This document shows positions 55,011-64,000 of a stretch of DNA of 64,000 nucleotides, one piece after another (the first letter of the stretch is position 1; every line of letters begins with the position of its first letter). Source of the DNA: Kiloniellaceae bacterium (GTDB lineage Bacteria > Pseudomonadota > Alphaproteobacteria > Kiloniellales > J153); assembly GCA_021776175.1 (NCBI GenBank), contig JAJFGJ010000012.1:1-64000 (forward strand), given 5' to 3'. The position numbers and the translations under genes were made by a program. The notes under the pieces were generated by a model that was given only the letters and a program-made list of their open reading frames with translations, had not been told where the DNA came from and searched no databases.

Positions 55011-56603
55011 TCAATAGCCGATCGCGCAGCCATCTTTACGCGGATCGGAGCCGCCGCTCAGAACCCCCTCGTCGTGGTCGATCCAGATCGCCTGCCCCCC
55101 GCCGATGGGCTTGGACGACGCAACGGTCTCGTGGCCCATGGCGCGCAGGGTTGAAGCCACGGTTTCCGGCACCCCGCTTTCCACATCCACGGGCCCGTCG
55201 GCCCCGGCGAAGATGCGCGGCAGATCGATGGCTTCCTGCACATCCAAACCGAAATCGAGCATGTTGGCCAGGAACCAGGCGTGTCCCATGGCCTGATAAT
55301 GGCCGCCCATGACCCCGAACGGCATGACCGCGCGTCCATCCCTGACCGCCATGCCCGGGATGATCGTGTGCATGGGCCGCTTGCCGGGCGCGATGCAGTT
55401 GGGATGATCCGTATCCAGAACAAAGCTCTCGCCGCGATTTTGCAACGTGACCCCGGACTTGGGGCCGACCAAGCCGGACCCGAAGGAATTGAACAAGGAA
55501 TTGATGAAACTGACCGCGTTGCGGTCCTTGTCGACCACGCTGATATAGACGGTATCGGCATGGGCCGGCAGGACATTGGGCGGCAGCTCCGTCATGGCCC
55601 GCGCCGGATCGATACGCGCGCGTTGTTCGCCGGCATAGGCGGCCGAGAGAAGCCTGGCCACCGGCACGTCGCTATGGGCCGGATCGGCCAAGAGATTGTC
55701 GCGGTCGCTGTAAGCCAGGCGTGCCGCTTCGATGGCGAAGTGCAGGCGTTCGGGCGAAAGCGGACCGGGAACGTCCGGCAACAGCCCAGCCAGGATGTTG
55801 AGCATTTCCAGGGCCAAGAGACCTTGGCCGTTGGGCGGGCATTCATAGATGTCAAAGCCACGGTAAGCGGTCTTGATCGGTGTCGTGTATTCGCCCGCCG
55901 CCGCCGCGAAATCCTCCAGGCTATGCAGGCCGCCAAGGCCATTCAGATAGGTCACGATGTCTTGCGCGACCGGACCGGTGTAGAAGCCGTCGCGGCCCTC
56001 GCTGGCGATACGCTCCAGGGTCGCGGCCAATTCCGGCTGGCGATGCAGGGCGCCCACCGGCGGTGCTTTTCCGCCGGGCAGGAAGATACGGCTGGCGGTG
56101 GGGTCTTGGGCCAAGATCTCCGTCGAATCCCGCCAATCCACGTGGACCCTGGAGTGGACCGGATAGCCGTCCCTCGCATGGCCAATCGCGGCGCCGAGGA
56201 CACCGCCCAAATCCCGGGTTCCGTGATCGCGAAGCAACTGTGACCAGGCATCGACCGCACCGGGGACCGTGACCGCGTGGGGCGATTGGCGCTCGATCTT
56301 CCCGACTCCCAACTCGCGCAGCCGCGCCGCCGTCGCGGCCGCCGGCGCCCGGCCGGAACCGTTGAAAGCCAGGACCTCGCCGCCGCCCTTGGGCGCGTAA
56401 AGAGCGAAACAATCGCCACCGATTCCGGTCGATCCCGGCTCGACCACGCACTGCACGGCACAGGCCGCGACGGCGGCATCCATGGCGTTGCCGCCGTCCT
56501 GAAGCATCTTGACCGCCGCCAGCGTCGCCAGGGGGTGCGAGGTCGCGGCCATTCCGTTGACGGCATGGACCGGCGAGCGGCCGGCCAATTCCAAATTACG
56601 CAT
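55011..56603 (-). CDS. ggt: Gamma-glutamyltransferase family protein
   Basis: 530 residues. The N-terminal part has TSHPLATLAAVKMLQDGGNAMDAAVAACAV and GIGGDCFALYAPKGG; the predicted autocatalytic cleavage/nucleophile Thr lies in DTVYISVVDKDRNAVSF (family usually TTHxSVVDxxGN), with FGSGLVGPKSGV downstream. No signal peptide is evident, so it may be cytoplasmic, unlike E. coli Ggt. AGGAG lies 7 bp upstream of the start. The divergence around the catalytic Thr allows a related acylase-type activity instead. Confidence 0.88.
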   Translation of the reverse strand: MRNLELAGRSPVHAVNGMAATSHPLATLAAVKMLQDGGNAMDAAVAACAVQCVVEPGSTGIGGDCFALYAPKGGGEVLAFNGSGRAPAAATAARLRELGVGKIERQSPHAVTVPGAVDAWSQLLRDHGTRDLGGVLGAAIGHARDGYPVHSRVHVDWRDSTEILAQDPTASRIFLPGGKAPPVGALHRQPELAATLERIASEGRDGFYTGPVAQDIVTYLNGLGGLHSLEDFAAAAGEYTTPIKTAYRGFDIYECPPNGQGLLALEMLNILAGLLPDVPGPLSPERLHFAIEAARLAYSDRDNLLADPAHSDVPVARLLSAAYAGEQRARIDPARAMTELPPNVLPAHADTVYISVVDKDRNAVSFINSLFNSFGSGLVGPKSGVTLQNRGESFVLDTDHPNCIAPGKRPMHTIIPGMAVRDGRAVMPFGVMGGHYQAMGHAWFLANMLDFGLDVQEAIDLPRIFAGADGPVDVESGVPETVASTLRAMGHETVASSKPIGGGQAIWIDHDEGVLSGGSDPRKDGCAIGY

Positions 56604-56761
56604 GATTTCTCCTAGTTTGGATTTCGCCTATCAGGCCAAATGAAGAAGGGCAGCACAAACAAAATCGGCACCGCCGCCGCCTCCTTGGGGATACATGGCG
56701 GGCTTCTCCCCGTAGAACATATGCTTACGAATTCTTAAACGGCTGAGGCGCACTCTTGACC

Positions 56762-57733
56762 ATGCCCGATTCCTTGGAAACGCCCGCTCAACCGAAGATC
56801 GGCCTGGCGCTAGGCAGCGGGGTGGCGCGCGGCTGGGCGCACCTGGGCGTGATCCGCGCCTTGGAACGTTACGGCTTCATACCCCAGGTCGTGGCCGGCA
56901 CCTCGATCGGCGCCCTGGTCGGCGGGTCTTACCTGGCCGGGCATCTCGACTCGCTCGAGGATTGGGCCCGCGGGCTCAACAAGGTCAGATTGATTTCCTA
57001 CCTCGATTTTCGTGTGCGCGGCGGCATGATTCGCGGTCAGGCCCTGGTCGATGCCATGGAACGGCACATGGGCGGCCTCAAGATCGAGGGCCTGGGCCGG
57101 CCCTATGCGGCCATGGCGACCGATCTTCTGACCGGCCACGAGGTCTGGCTGCGCAAGGGCAATTTGGTTCAGGCGATCCGCACCTCTTTCTCCCTGCCCG
57201 GTATTTTCGAGCCCATGCGCCTGGACGGCCGCTGGCTGGTCGATGGGGCCTTGGTCAATCCGGTACCGGTTTCCGCCTGCCGGGCCATGGGCGCGCAAAT
57301 GACCATCGGCGTCAATCTCAACGCCGACCTGATCGGCAAGGCGCGCAAACCGGGCACGGATTTTCAAAGCGTCGCGGGCTTCGATCTGCTGGAGGAGCTG
57401 AAGGATAGCAGTTCGGCCGCGCCGGGGTCCAAGCTCGGCAGCCTTGGCCGCCGCCTGTTCAAACGCCAGGAGAGCAGCCCGAGCCTCTTCGGCGTCATGG
57501 TTTCGGCCCTCAATATCGTGCAAGACCGCATTACCCGCTCGCGCCTGGCGGGCGAACCGCCGGACGTTCACATCACCCCGCGCCTGGGTCACATCGGCCT
57601 ACTAGAATTCGACCGCGCCGACGAAATCATCGCCGAAGGGGAGGCCGCTGTCGAACGTGTCCTGCCCGACTTGCGCGCCGCCTACAGCCTGTTCGGCCAC
57701 GACATCGCGGCTAACGGCGGCAACGGGAAATAG
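56762..57733 (+). CDS. Patatin-like phospholipase family protein
   Basis: About 323 residues. Oxyanion hole GLALGSGVARGWAHLGVIRAL, nucleophile GTSIG (around residue 46), and catalytic Asp in LVDGALVNPVPVSACR (around residue 160), so the Ser-Asp dyad is complete. RssA/NTE-like group; no signal peptide, probably a cytoplasmic or membrane-associated lipase. A TTG at 56756 with GAGG 7 bp upstream is an alternative start. Divergent from ggt across 158 bp. Confidence 0.87.
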   Translation: MPDSLETPAQPKIGLALGSGVARGWAHLGVIRALERYGFIPQVVAGTSIGALVGGSYLAGHLDSLEDWARGLNKVRLISYLDFRVRGGMIRGQALVDAMERHMGGLKIEGLGRPYAAMATDLLTGHEVWLRKGNLVQAIRTSFSLPGIFEPMRLDGRWLVDGALVNPVPVSACRAMGAQMTIGVNLNADLIGKARKPGTDFQSVAGFDLLEELKDSSSAAPGSKLGSLGRRLFKRQESSPSLFGVMVSALNIVQDRITRSRLAGEPPDVHITPRLGHIGLLEFDRADEIIAEGEAAVERVLPDLRAAYSLFGHDIAANGGNGK

Positions 57734-57743
57734 GCGCGGAAAG

Positions 57744-58769
57744 TTAGCCCCAATCCAGGATGACTTTACCCGACTGGCCGGAGCGCATGATATCGAAGCC
57801 GTCCTGGAAGGCGTCAATCGGCATGCGGTGAGTAAGAATCGGCGCGATATCGAGGCCGCTTTGCAGCATGCTCGTCATCTTGTACCAGGTATCGAACATC
57901 TCGCGCCCATAGACGCCCTTGAGCGTCAGCCCCTTGAAGATCACTTGAGTCCAGTCGATGGCCGCGGACTCGGGCGGGATGCCGAGAATCGCGACCCGGC
58001 CGCCGTTGTTCATGGTCGCCAGCATATCGCGAAAGGCCTGGGGATTTCCTGACATCTCCAGACCGACGTCGAAGCCCTCGCGCATGCCCAGGTCCTTCAT
58101 GGTCTCTTCAAGGCCGGTTCCGGTCACGTTGATGGCGCGCGTCGCCCCCATCTTGGCGGCAAGGCCCAGGCGGTAATCGTTCACGTCGGTAATGACGATG
58201 TGGCGGGCGCCGACATGGCGGGCGATGGCGCTGGCCATGATCCCAATGGGCCCGGCGCCGGTAATCAGGACATCCTCGCCCACCAGATCGAAGGACAAGG
58301 CCGTGTGGGTCGCGTTACCCAGGGGATCGAGGATCGAGGCGGTTTCGTCGCTTATGTCAGTTGGCAAGGGAAAGGCGTTGACCGCCGGAAGGCTCATGTA
58401 CTCGGCGAAACATCCCGGCCGGTTGACGCCGACCCCGACCGTGTTGCGGCACAGGTGGCGCCGCCCGGCCCGGCAGTTGCGGCAATGGCCGCAGGTGACA
58501 TGGCCTTCGCCCGAGACTCTTTCGCCGATCTCGAAACCCTTGACCTCACTGCCGATCTCGACCACTTCGCCGGCGAATTCGTGGCCGACGGTCATGGGCA
58601 CGGGAATGGTCGCGCGCGACCAGGCGTCCCAGTTGTAGATATGAATATCGGTACCGCATATGGCGGTCTTATGAATCTTGATCAGGACATCGTTGTGACC
58701 GATCCGCGGAACCGGAACATCCTCCATCCAGATCCCGGTTTCCGCTTTCGCCTTAACCAGCGCCTTCAT
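57744..58769 (-). CDS. tdh: L-threonine 3-dehydrogenase
   Basis: 341 residues, the same as E. coli Tdh. Zinc-dependent medium-chain dehydrogenase: catalytic zinc ligands in [17 protein letters not shown] and [13 protein letters not shown], structural zinc cysteines in [21 protein letters not shown]-binding [15 protein letters not shown]. It oxidises threonine to 2-amino-3-oxobutanoate, the substrate of the adjacent kbl product. The start at 58769 ([10 protein letters not shown]) gives the canonical length; a TTG at 58784 is less likely. Confidence 0.95.
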   Translation of the reverse strand: MKALVKAKAETGIWMEDVPVPRIGHNDVLIKIHKTAICGTDIHIYNWDAWSRATIPVPMTVGHEFAGEVVEIGSEVKGFEIGERVSGEGHVTCGHCRNCRAGRRHLCRNTVGVGVNRPGCFAEYMSLPAVNAFPLPTDISDETASILDPLGNATHTALSFDLVGEDVLITGAGPIGIMASAIARHVGARHIVITDVNDYRLGLAAKMGATRAINVTGTGLEETMKDLGMREGFDVGLEMSGNPQAFRDMLATMNNGGRVAILGIPPESAAIDWTQVIFKGLTLKGVYGREMFDTWYKMTSMLQSGLDIAPILTHRMPIDAFQDGFDIMRSGQSGKVILDWG

Positions 58770-58812
58770 GGCAATACGCTCCAACTTTCCGAGACCAAGC
58801 CATACACCGCGT

Positions 58813-58907
58813 CACCCCCACCCCAACCCTCCCCCTTCAAGGGGGAGGGAGTAAAGGGGCGCTTCATGGTTCCCTCCCCCCTTGAGGGGGAGGGCTAGGG
58901 TGGGGGG
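58813..58907. repeat. Nested palindromic intergenic repeat
   Basis: Two arms, 58814-58850 and 58871-58906, are each a palindrome (CCCTCCCCCTTCAAGGGGGAGGG and its near copy CCCTCCCCCTTGAGGGGGAG) and are inverted copies of each other, with outer ACCCCCACCCCAACC and GGCTAGGGTGGGGG. It sits between kbl and tdh. It looks like a dispersed extragenic element (REP/MITE type). Confidence 0.75.
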
Positions 58908-58928
58908 AATCCTTCCCGCGCACCCAAT

Positions 58929-60119
58929 CTAACCGATCACACCGAGCTCGCGCCCGACCTTGGCGAAAGCCGCCAGGGCGCGGTCTATCTGCTCGGGCGT
59001 ATGCGCGGCCGACATCTGAGTGCGAATGCGGGCCTGCCCCTTGGGCACGACCGGAAACGAAAATCCGGTCACATAGATGCCTTCGCCCAGAAGCCGATCC
59101 GCCATAGCGGCCGCCAGCTTCGCCTCGCCCAGCATGACCGGGATGATGGGGTGACCGCCGCCGGCAAGATTGAAACCTCGCGCCGTCATGCCGTCGCGGA
59201 ACCGCGCGCTGTTTTCGGCCAGGCGGTGGCGCAATTCCCCACCGCCTTCCAAAAGGTCGAGGACCTTGAGCGTGGTCGCCGCGATCACCGGGGCGATACT
59301 GTTGGAAAATAGATAGGGCCGGGAGCGCTGGCGCAGCCACTCGACCATAGTCCCGGACGCGGCGGTGTAACCGCCCGATGCCCCGCCCAGTGCCTTCCCC
59401 AGCGTGCCCGTGAGGATGTCGATACGGCCCTCGACGCCGCAATATTCCGGCGTCCCGCGCCCGGCCGCGCCCAGGAAACCGACGGCGTGGGAATCGTCGA
59501 CCATCACCATGGCGCCATAGTGCTCCGCCAAGTCGCAGATCGCCGGCAGATTGGCAATGATCCCATCCATGGAAAAAACGCCGTCGGTCGCGATCAGCTT
59601 GAAGCGGCAATCGCGCGCCGCCTCAAGTTGGCGCTTCAACTCCGCCATGTCGTTGTTGGCGTAGCGCAACCGCTTGGCCTTACACAGGCGAACGCCGTCG
59701 ATGATGCTGGCGTGGTTGAGAGCATCGCTGACGATCGCGTCGTTCTCGTCGAGCAGGGTTTCGAACAAGCCGGTGTTGGCATCGAAGCAAGAGCCATAGA
59801 GGATCGTATCCTCCATGCCCAGGAAGGTGGAGATACGGCCCTCGAGTTCCCGGTGGATATCCTGGGTTCCGCAGATAAAGCGAACCGAGGACATGCCGTA
59901 ACCGCGGCTATCCAGGGCCGCCTTGGCGGCGGCGATCAGGGCCGGATGATTGGAAAGGCCCAGGTAGTTGTTGGCGCAGAAATTCAACATCTCACGCCCG
60001 TCGGCCAGGCGGATCGCCGCGTCCTGGGGCGATGCGATGACGCGTTCGGCTTTGTAGAGCCCGGCCTCGCGCAAGGCGGCGATTTCGGCCTTCAGGTGTT
60101 CGAGCATTCCGCACTCCAT
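58929..60119 (-). CDS. kbl: Glycine C-acetyltransferase (2-amino-3-ketobutyrate CoA ligase)
   Basis: 396 residues, alpha-oxoamine synthase family. [54 protein letters not shown], and the PLP lysine in [19 protein letters not shown] around residue 245. It splits 2-amino-3-oxobutanoate with CoA to glycine and acetyl-CoA, following Tdh. Upstream of tdh on the same strand, with the palindromic repeat between them. Start 60119 has AGGGAC 8 bp upstream; 60107 (MLEHLKAE) is an alternative. Confidence 0.95.
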   Translation of the reverse strand: MECGMLEHLKAEIAALREAGLYKAERVIASPQDAAIRLADGREMLNFCANNYLGLSNHPALIAAAKAALDSRGYGMSSVRFICGTQDIHRELEGRISTFLGMEDTILYGSCFDANTGLFETLLDENDAIVSDALNHASIIDGVRLCKAKRLRYANNDMAELKRQLEAARDCRFKLIATDGVFSMDGIIANLPAICDLAEHYGAMVMVDDSHAVGFLGAAGRGTPEYCGVEGRIDILTGTLGKALGGASGGYTAASGTMVEWLRQRSRPYLFSNSIAPVIAATTLKVLDLLEGGGELRHRLAENSARFRDGMTARGFNLAGGGHPIIPVMLGEAKLAAAMADRLLGEGIYVTGFSFPVVPKGQARIRTQMSAAHTPEQIDRALAAFAKVGRELGVIG

Positions 60120-60185
60120 TCGCTTCGTCCCTTGCTTAAGCCGCGAAATGTTATCGCGCCGCGGAAGTCCGCGAGCAAGCGCGGG

Positions 60186-60572
60186 TCACACCAGCGGTGG
60201 CGGGGGCCAGAACAGAAAAACTCCGCCAAGAACGGCCTCGATCCCCAGATAAGTTACGCTGGCCGTGCCCGGAGGTCCGTCGACCAAGATCGAATACAGC
60301 CGCGAAATCACGACCACCAGCATCACCAGCCCAAGGCCCAATACCAGCATCCGGGAGCGTTCGAGGTCCCAACAAGCCCACAAGGCCAACATGCCGATCG
60401 CCGCCATCATGGCGTTCAGTCCGCGCAAGTGGCTTCGGGCGTCGGCCTCATCCGCGATCAACCAGGTCCGGCCGATATTGACCCGCAGCATGCCGGACAG
60501 TCCCGGCGCCAGCAGACTGACCCCGAGCAGCACGAGAAGACTATACAAAACGCCCATATGGCCCAGGCTCAT
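60186..60572 (-). CDS. DUF4345-type small membrane protein
   Basis: 128 residues with four predicted membrane helices (LYSLLVLLGVSLLAPG, LNAMMAAIGMLALWACW, LVLGLGLVMLVVVISRLY, EAVLGGVFLFWPP). A conserved-looking LRGLNAMMAAIG segment fits the DUF4345 family. Function unknown. Its start overlaps the end of the antiporter gene by 4 bp, so they are probably translated from one message. Confidence 0.75.
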   Translation of the reverse strand: MSLGHMGVLYSLLVLLGVSLLAPGLSGMLRVNIGRTWLIADEADARSHLRGLNAMMAAIGMLALWACWDLERSRMLVLGLGLVMLVVVISRLYSILVDGPPGTASVTYLGIEAVLGGVFLFWPPPPLV

Positions 60573-62266
60573 CCGTCTGCTCCCAGGTCCAATTTCTTGC
60601 TGGGCGTGCTTTCCTGAGGCTCGAGCGGGCCAACCTCCGGAATGGTTTCGCCAATCGCATCGATCAAGGATCCGGCGAGAGCGAATCCGGTTTCGACAAG
60701 CTCGGGGACCACAATATGCGCACCCATTTTTCGCAGCTCGTTCGCGTGCGCGCTGTCTCGCGCCCGGGCGTAGACCTTCAGGTCCGGAAAGATGTAACTG
60801 ACCATAGCAACCAATTGCGCCGTCGTCGCCGGTTGGTCGACCGTGAGAACCAGGGAGCGCGCGGTCTCTACATTCAGGGCGGCTAGAATCTCGGGCCGGG
60901 ATATATCTCCGTAGTAAACAGGATGGCCGCTCGCGCGGGCCTCGGTAATTCTATGGGGATTCAAGTCGACGGCAACGAAAGGAATTCCGGCGGCCTGAAG
61001 CCGGGCGGCGACCGCGCCGCCAACGCGGCCGAACCCGGCGATAACGACATGACCGGATCTAACTTCGGTTTCGATCGCCGCCTCGCCGGCCTCCGCCGCT
61101 TCGGACGCTTCCATGCGGTCCGCCAGGGCCACGCCCGCTTTTGCCAGAATTGGCGTGAGGATCAGCGATAACCCCACGACGACAAGAAGAACTTGTCCAA
61201 TCTCCGGCCCGACAACACCGCCGGCCATGGCCGCACCCAGCAGAACAAAGGCGAACTCTCCGCCTTGGGCCAAAGTAAGCCCAAGTCGCAGGGATTGAGC
61301 GCGCGTCAAGCCGGATAGCAAGCTAAGGATAACGAGAAGAAACGCCTTTCCCACCAGCAGGGCCGCCAAGAGCGCGGCAATCAGCCAAGCATGTTGCCGG
61401 GTCAGGGCGAAGTCCAGGCTCATGCCGACGGTGATGAAAAACAGGCCCAGCAGGAGTCCGCGAAATGGCTGAATAACAGCGCCGACCTGATGCCGATAGG
61501 TTGTCTCCGCGAGCATCATTCCGGCCAGGAACGCGCCAAATGCCATGGACATGCCGGCCAGCTGCGTCACCCAACCAGTGCCCAGCACGACAAGAATCGT
61601 CAGCGCGGCGAAAATTTCCGGGTTGCGTATCTCGGCGACCGGCCAGAACACGTGCCGTAACGCAATCCGTCCGACACCGAGTAACGCGATCACCGCGACA
61701 ATCATCTTCAGGCCAGCCAACCACAGCACGGAGGGAACAAACTCGCCGCTTCCCCCGAGGGCGACCACAACCACCAGGAATGGGGCGACGGCCAAGTCCT
61801 GCACCAGAAGCACAGCAAAGGCCGCGCGCCCAAACCGCGAGGTTAGCTCACCGCGCTCCGACATAAGCTGCAGGACGATGGCGGTCGAGGACAAGGCCAG
61901 CCCCCCACCGATAACGGCCGCGGGTACCGGCGCCAGCCCGAAGGCATGGGCGACCGCGGCGATCGCCGCCGCAGTCACGAACACCTGCGCGATGCCGAGC
62001 CCGAAAACCTTGGCGGACATCACCTTGATACGCTCCAGCGGCAGTTCGAGCCCAACCGTGAACAACAAGAACACGACACCGAATTCCGCCAGAGCGCGCG
62101 TGGTCTCCAGATCGCGGATCAAACCGAATCCGGTAGGGCCGATGACCGCGCCGGCGACGAGGTATCCGAGCACGGAGCCAAGACCCAACCTGAGCGAAGC
62201 CATGACACCGGCGACCGCGGCCATGAGAATGACGATGACTTGTAATAAGTAGCCGGCATCGTGCAT
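60569..62266 (-). CDS. Kef-type monovalent cation:proton antiporter (CPA2) with TrkA-N domain
   Basis: About 565 residues. The N-terminal ~390 residues hold about 12 membrane helices (VIVILMAAVAGVMASLRLGL, GVVFLLFTVGLELPLERI, SSTAIVLQLMSERGELTS, LAGMSMAFGAFLAGMMLAE). The C-terminal RCK/TrkA-N domain has VIAGFGRVGGAVAARLQAAG and RARDSAHANELRKMGA. KefB/YbaL-like potassium or sodium antiporter, gated by nucleotide or thiol adducts. The start at 62266 (MHDAGYLLQ) leads straight into the first helix; longer frames add a non-conserved extension. Confidence 0.9.
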   Translation of the reverse strand: MHDAGYLLQVIVILMAAVAGVMASLRLGLGSVLGYLVAGAVIGPTGFGLIRDLETTRALAEFGVVFLLFTVGLELPLERIKVMSAKVFGLGIAQVFVTAAAIAAVAHAFGLAPVPAAVIGGGLALSSTAIVLQLMSERGELTSRFGRAAFAVLLVQDLAVAPFLVVVVALGGSGEFVPSVLWLAGLKMIVAVIALLGVGRIALRHVFWPVAEIRNPEIFAALTILVVLGTGWVTQLAGMSMAFGAFLAGMMLAETTYRHQVGAVIQPFRGLLLGLFFITVGMSLDFALTRQHAWLIAALLAALLVGKAFLLVILSLLSGLTRAQSLRLGLTLAQGGEFAFVLLGAAMAGGVVGPEIGQVLLVVVGLSLILTPILAKAGVALADRMEASEAAEAGEAAIETEVRSGHVVIAGFGRVGGAVAARLQAAGIPFVAVDLNPHRITEARASGHPVYYGDISRPEILAALNVETARSLVLTVDQPATTAQLVAMVSYIFPDLKVYARARDSAHANELRKMGAHIVVPELVETGFALAGSLIDAIGETIPEVGPLEPQESTPSKKLDLGADG

Positions 62267-62383
62267 AAGCAGGCAGCGTCCTTCGAAGGAATATAGCCGC
62301 TGGTGCCCGTGGGTAGAATCCAGCGAAGTAACTTTACCGGCCGTGCCGCATCGTGCACAGCCCACCCAGCCAAAAGAGTCGAA

Positions 62384-63982
62384 TTAACGCAAGGGCGGCG
62401 ATCTGTCGGGCGCGCGCACACCCAGGCGCCGCAAGCCCAAGTCGCGGGCCCGGCGAAAATCGCCGACCGCCTTTTGTCGTTCGCCTTTGGCCTGGTACGA
62501 GAAACCCCTATTGTAATAGGCGCCGGCGAAGTTCGGCTTGGCGCCGATCGTCACGCCGTAGTCCGCTATGGATTTGTCGTAGCGGCCCAGAGAATGAAAC
62601 ACGTTGGCCCGGTTGAAGTGCGCGTCGCCCAAGTGTTCCAACGTCAGTTTCTTCGACTTAATCGCATCGGTATAGAGCTGTACCGCGTACTCGAAGTCGC
62701 CAGCTTGTGCCGCCTCATAGGCATCTTGAAACGCGGCATATCCATCTGTCGGTTTGGTGTGCGCGCGCGCTGGAGTTGGAGCTGGCGCCGGAACCCGCGC
62801 CAATTGCCCGCTATCCGCCAGGCCGGGTGGCGGCACCGCGTCCGGCCCAGCGGATGAATCCGATTCCGCAAGCTTGTTCGCGATTTTACCTGTCTTGGCG
62901 AGTCGCGAAATCACACTGCCGATATTGAAGCCCGCCGCTGGCGCCGCCTTTTTTTCTATTGGACTGGGGTCTTCCGGCGCGAGCTCGGGTGGCGGCAGCG
63001 ATGGCTTGGCAATCGAGGGTTCGGCTTCAGGCTCTTCAGACGCGGCGGCCTGGGCAGGCGCCGCCGTCGCGGCGCTTGGACGGGGGTCTTCCGGCACGGA
63101 CTCAGTCGATGGCAGCGATGGCTCGGCAATCGAGGGCTCGGGTTCAGGCATTCCAGGTGCGGCGGCGTTCTCGACGGGCGCCGCCGTCCCGGCTCTTGGA
63201 CTGGGGTCTTCCGGCGCGGGCGTGGGCGGCGGCGGCGATGGCTCGGCGATCGAGGCCTCGACTTCAGGCTCTTCAGGCGCGGCGGCCTCGGTGGGCGCCG
63301 CCGGCGCGGCGCGCGGAGCCTGATCCGCTTGTGGCGACGCGGCTTGTTGGGAATCGACCTCGGGCGTGGCCCGCGCCTTGCCCAGGGTTTCGCTTAGCGG
63401 TACCGCCCTGGACTTAGTGGCCCCTGACTCGGTGGCCCCTGACTTGGTGCCCTCCGTCTCGGCGGGAACCGCGCCGGGTTCAACGGCCGGTGGCATGGCC
63501 TGTTCCGGCGCTGGGGCCGGGATGCCGTCCGGCACCTTGCCGGGAGCTTCTGCGGCGGCCACCTTGGGCGGATCCGGTTCGCGCCGTGGCACTTGAGGTT
63601 CTGCAGGCGTTTCCTGTGTGTCGCTAGTGGAAACATCGGTCGCCGATTCGAGCGCGCGCGTAGCTCGCATCTCGGCGAAGGACCGGGCGACGGAGAGCAC
63701 CTCCGCTAACAACTCGGGGGTCGCATTGGCATCGGTGGGCAGGGCGGCGAAATCTTGATACAGGCGAATCGCGGCGCGGGTGCGGTCGTCGATCACGCCG
63801 TCGATCGGGCCGGGGTCGAAATTGAGTTGCGCCAACGCGGTTTCAAGCTGCATCGCCTGCTCGCTGGTGAGCTTAACCGCCTCTCCACCAAGTATTTGCG
63901 CCGCCGTGGCAAAGGGCATGGCGCACAAGCCCGCGAAGGCAAGCGCGCCGCAGCATCTTCGCGATCGCGATCTCGATCTCAT
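62384..63982 (-). CDS. Exported protein: peptidoglycan-binding-like domain, Pro/Ala-rich repeats, C-terminal TPRs
   Basis: 532 residues. Signal peptide (CCGALAFAGLCAMPFATA), then a PG_binding_1-like helical domain (LETALAQLNFDPGPIDGVIDD, TRAAIRLYQDF; residues about 40-80). Residues about 110-390 are a low-complexity Pro/Ala/Glu linker with three imperfect ~40-residue repeats (EPSIAEPSLP...PEDPSP). Residues about 400-520 contain three TPR units (AYEAAQAGDFEYAVQLYTDAI, DAHFNRANVFHSLGRYDKSI, GAYYNRGFSYQAKGERQKAV). A periplasmic cell-wall-linked scaffold is a reasonable guess. Composition is biased, so similarity searches should mask the middle. Confidence 0.8.
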   Translation of the reverse strand: MRSRSRSRRCCGALAFAGLCAMPFATAAQILGGEAVKLTSEQAMQLETALAQLNFDPGPIDGVIDDRTRAAIRLYQDFAALPTDANATPELLAEVLSVARSFAEMRATRALESATDVSTSDTQETPAEPQVPRREPDPPKVAAAEAPGKVPDGIPAPAPEQAMPPAVEPGAVPAETEGTKSGATESGATKSRAVPLSETLGKARATPEVDSQQAASPQADQAPRAAPAAPTEAAAPEEPEVEASIAEPSPPPPTPAPEDPSPRAGTAAPVENAAAPGMPEPEPSIAEPSLPSTESVPEDPRPSAATAAPAQAAASEEPEAEPSIAKPSLPPPELAPEDPSPIEKKAAPAAGFNIGSVISRLAKTGKIANKLAESDSSAGPDAVPPPGLADSGQLARVPAPAPTPARAHTKPTDGYAAFQDAYEAAQAGDFEYAVQLYTDAIKSKKLTLEHLGDAHFNRANVFHSLGRYDKSIADYGVTIGAKPNFAGAYYNRGFSYQAKGERQKAVGDFRRARDLGLRRLGVRAPDRSPPLR

Positions 63983-64000
63983 GGTCCGATTCTAAGCGAT

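Overview
The window is a GC-rich alphaproteobacterial chromosome segment, probably from a Rhodospirillales-like sulfur-oxidising lineage. The gene order rpoD-dnaG-yqeY, then divergent carA-carB-greA, the Elm1-family protein, msrP, kbl-tdh and the style of the products all point that way; the taxonomic call is inference. Sulfur metabolism is represented at the left edge by the end of aprA (APS reductase), sat (ATP sulfurylase), a small metallophosphoesterase and a CysH-like protein that lacks the usual catalytic cysteine motif.

Region 4391-22805 is the most unusual part. Two directly oriented, C-terminally truncated IS6-family elements flank about 17 kb. Inside are a type II secretion (T2SS) secretin with an added C-terminal SPOR domain (+ strand), gspL-gspM-gspC-like genes (+ strand), and between them a leftward gene set: a giant (~1890 aa) exported multicopper oxidase, a YVTN-type beta-propeller protein, two SCO-type copper chaperones, a cytochrome c fused to a type-1 periplasmic binding domain, and a small exported protein. 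My reading is a dedicated copper-oxidase export module (outer-membrane secretin, inner-membrane assembly platform, cargo oxidase, copper loading, electron transfer), possibly for metal oxidation such as Mn(II). gspE/F/G are not in the window.

Region 22803-39234 is housekeeping: tRNA-Ile2(CAU), rpoD, dnaG, yqeY, carA, carB (interrupted by an in-frame amber codon), greA, an Lrp/AsnC regulator, an Elm1-family protein, trxB, a LysR regulator, a probable 6S RNA with promoter and terminator, lpxO and msrP.

Region 39427-64000 holds metabolic and accessory genes: a 2-keto-4-pentenoate hydratase-like protein, an EF-G paralogue, a ribbon-helix-helix protein, a TetR/AhpD-like pair, glyoxalase I, a GMC dehydrogenase operon with its Tat-exported small subunit followed by a three-domain multicopper oxidase, a PH-domain membrane protein, a PQQ-type sugar dehydrogenase-like protein, ketopantoate reductase, a phytanoyl-CoA dioxygenase-family protein, an aspartate aminotransferase, gamma-glutamyltransferase, a patatin-like phospholipase, the kbl-tdh threonine catabolic pair, a DUF4345 protein, a Kef-type antiporter and a large proline-rich TPR protein. 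Scattered remnants (a duplicated GMC gene tail, a ketopantoate reductase tail, a nested palindromic repeat) record past rearrangements.
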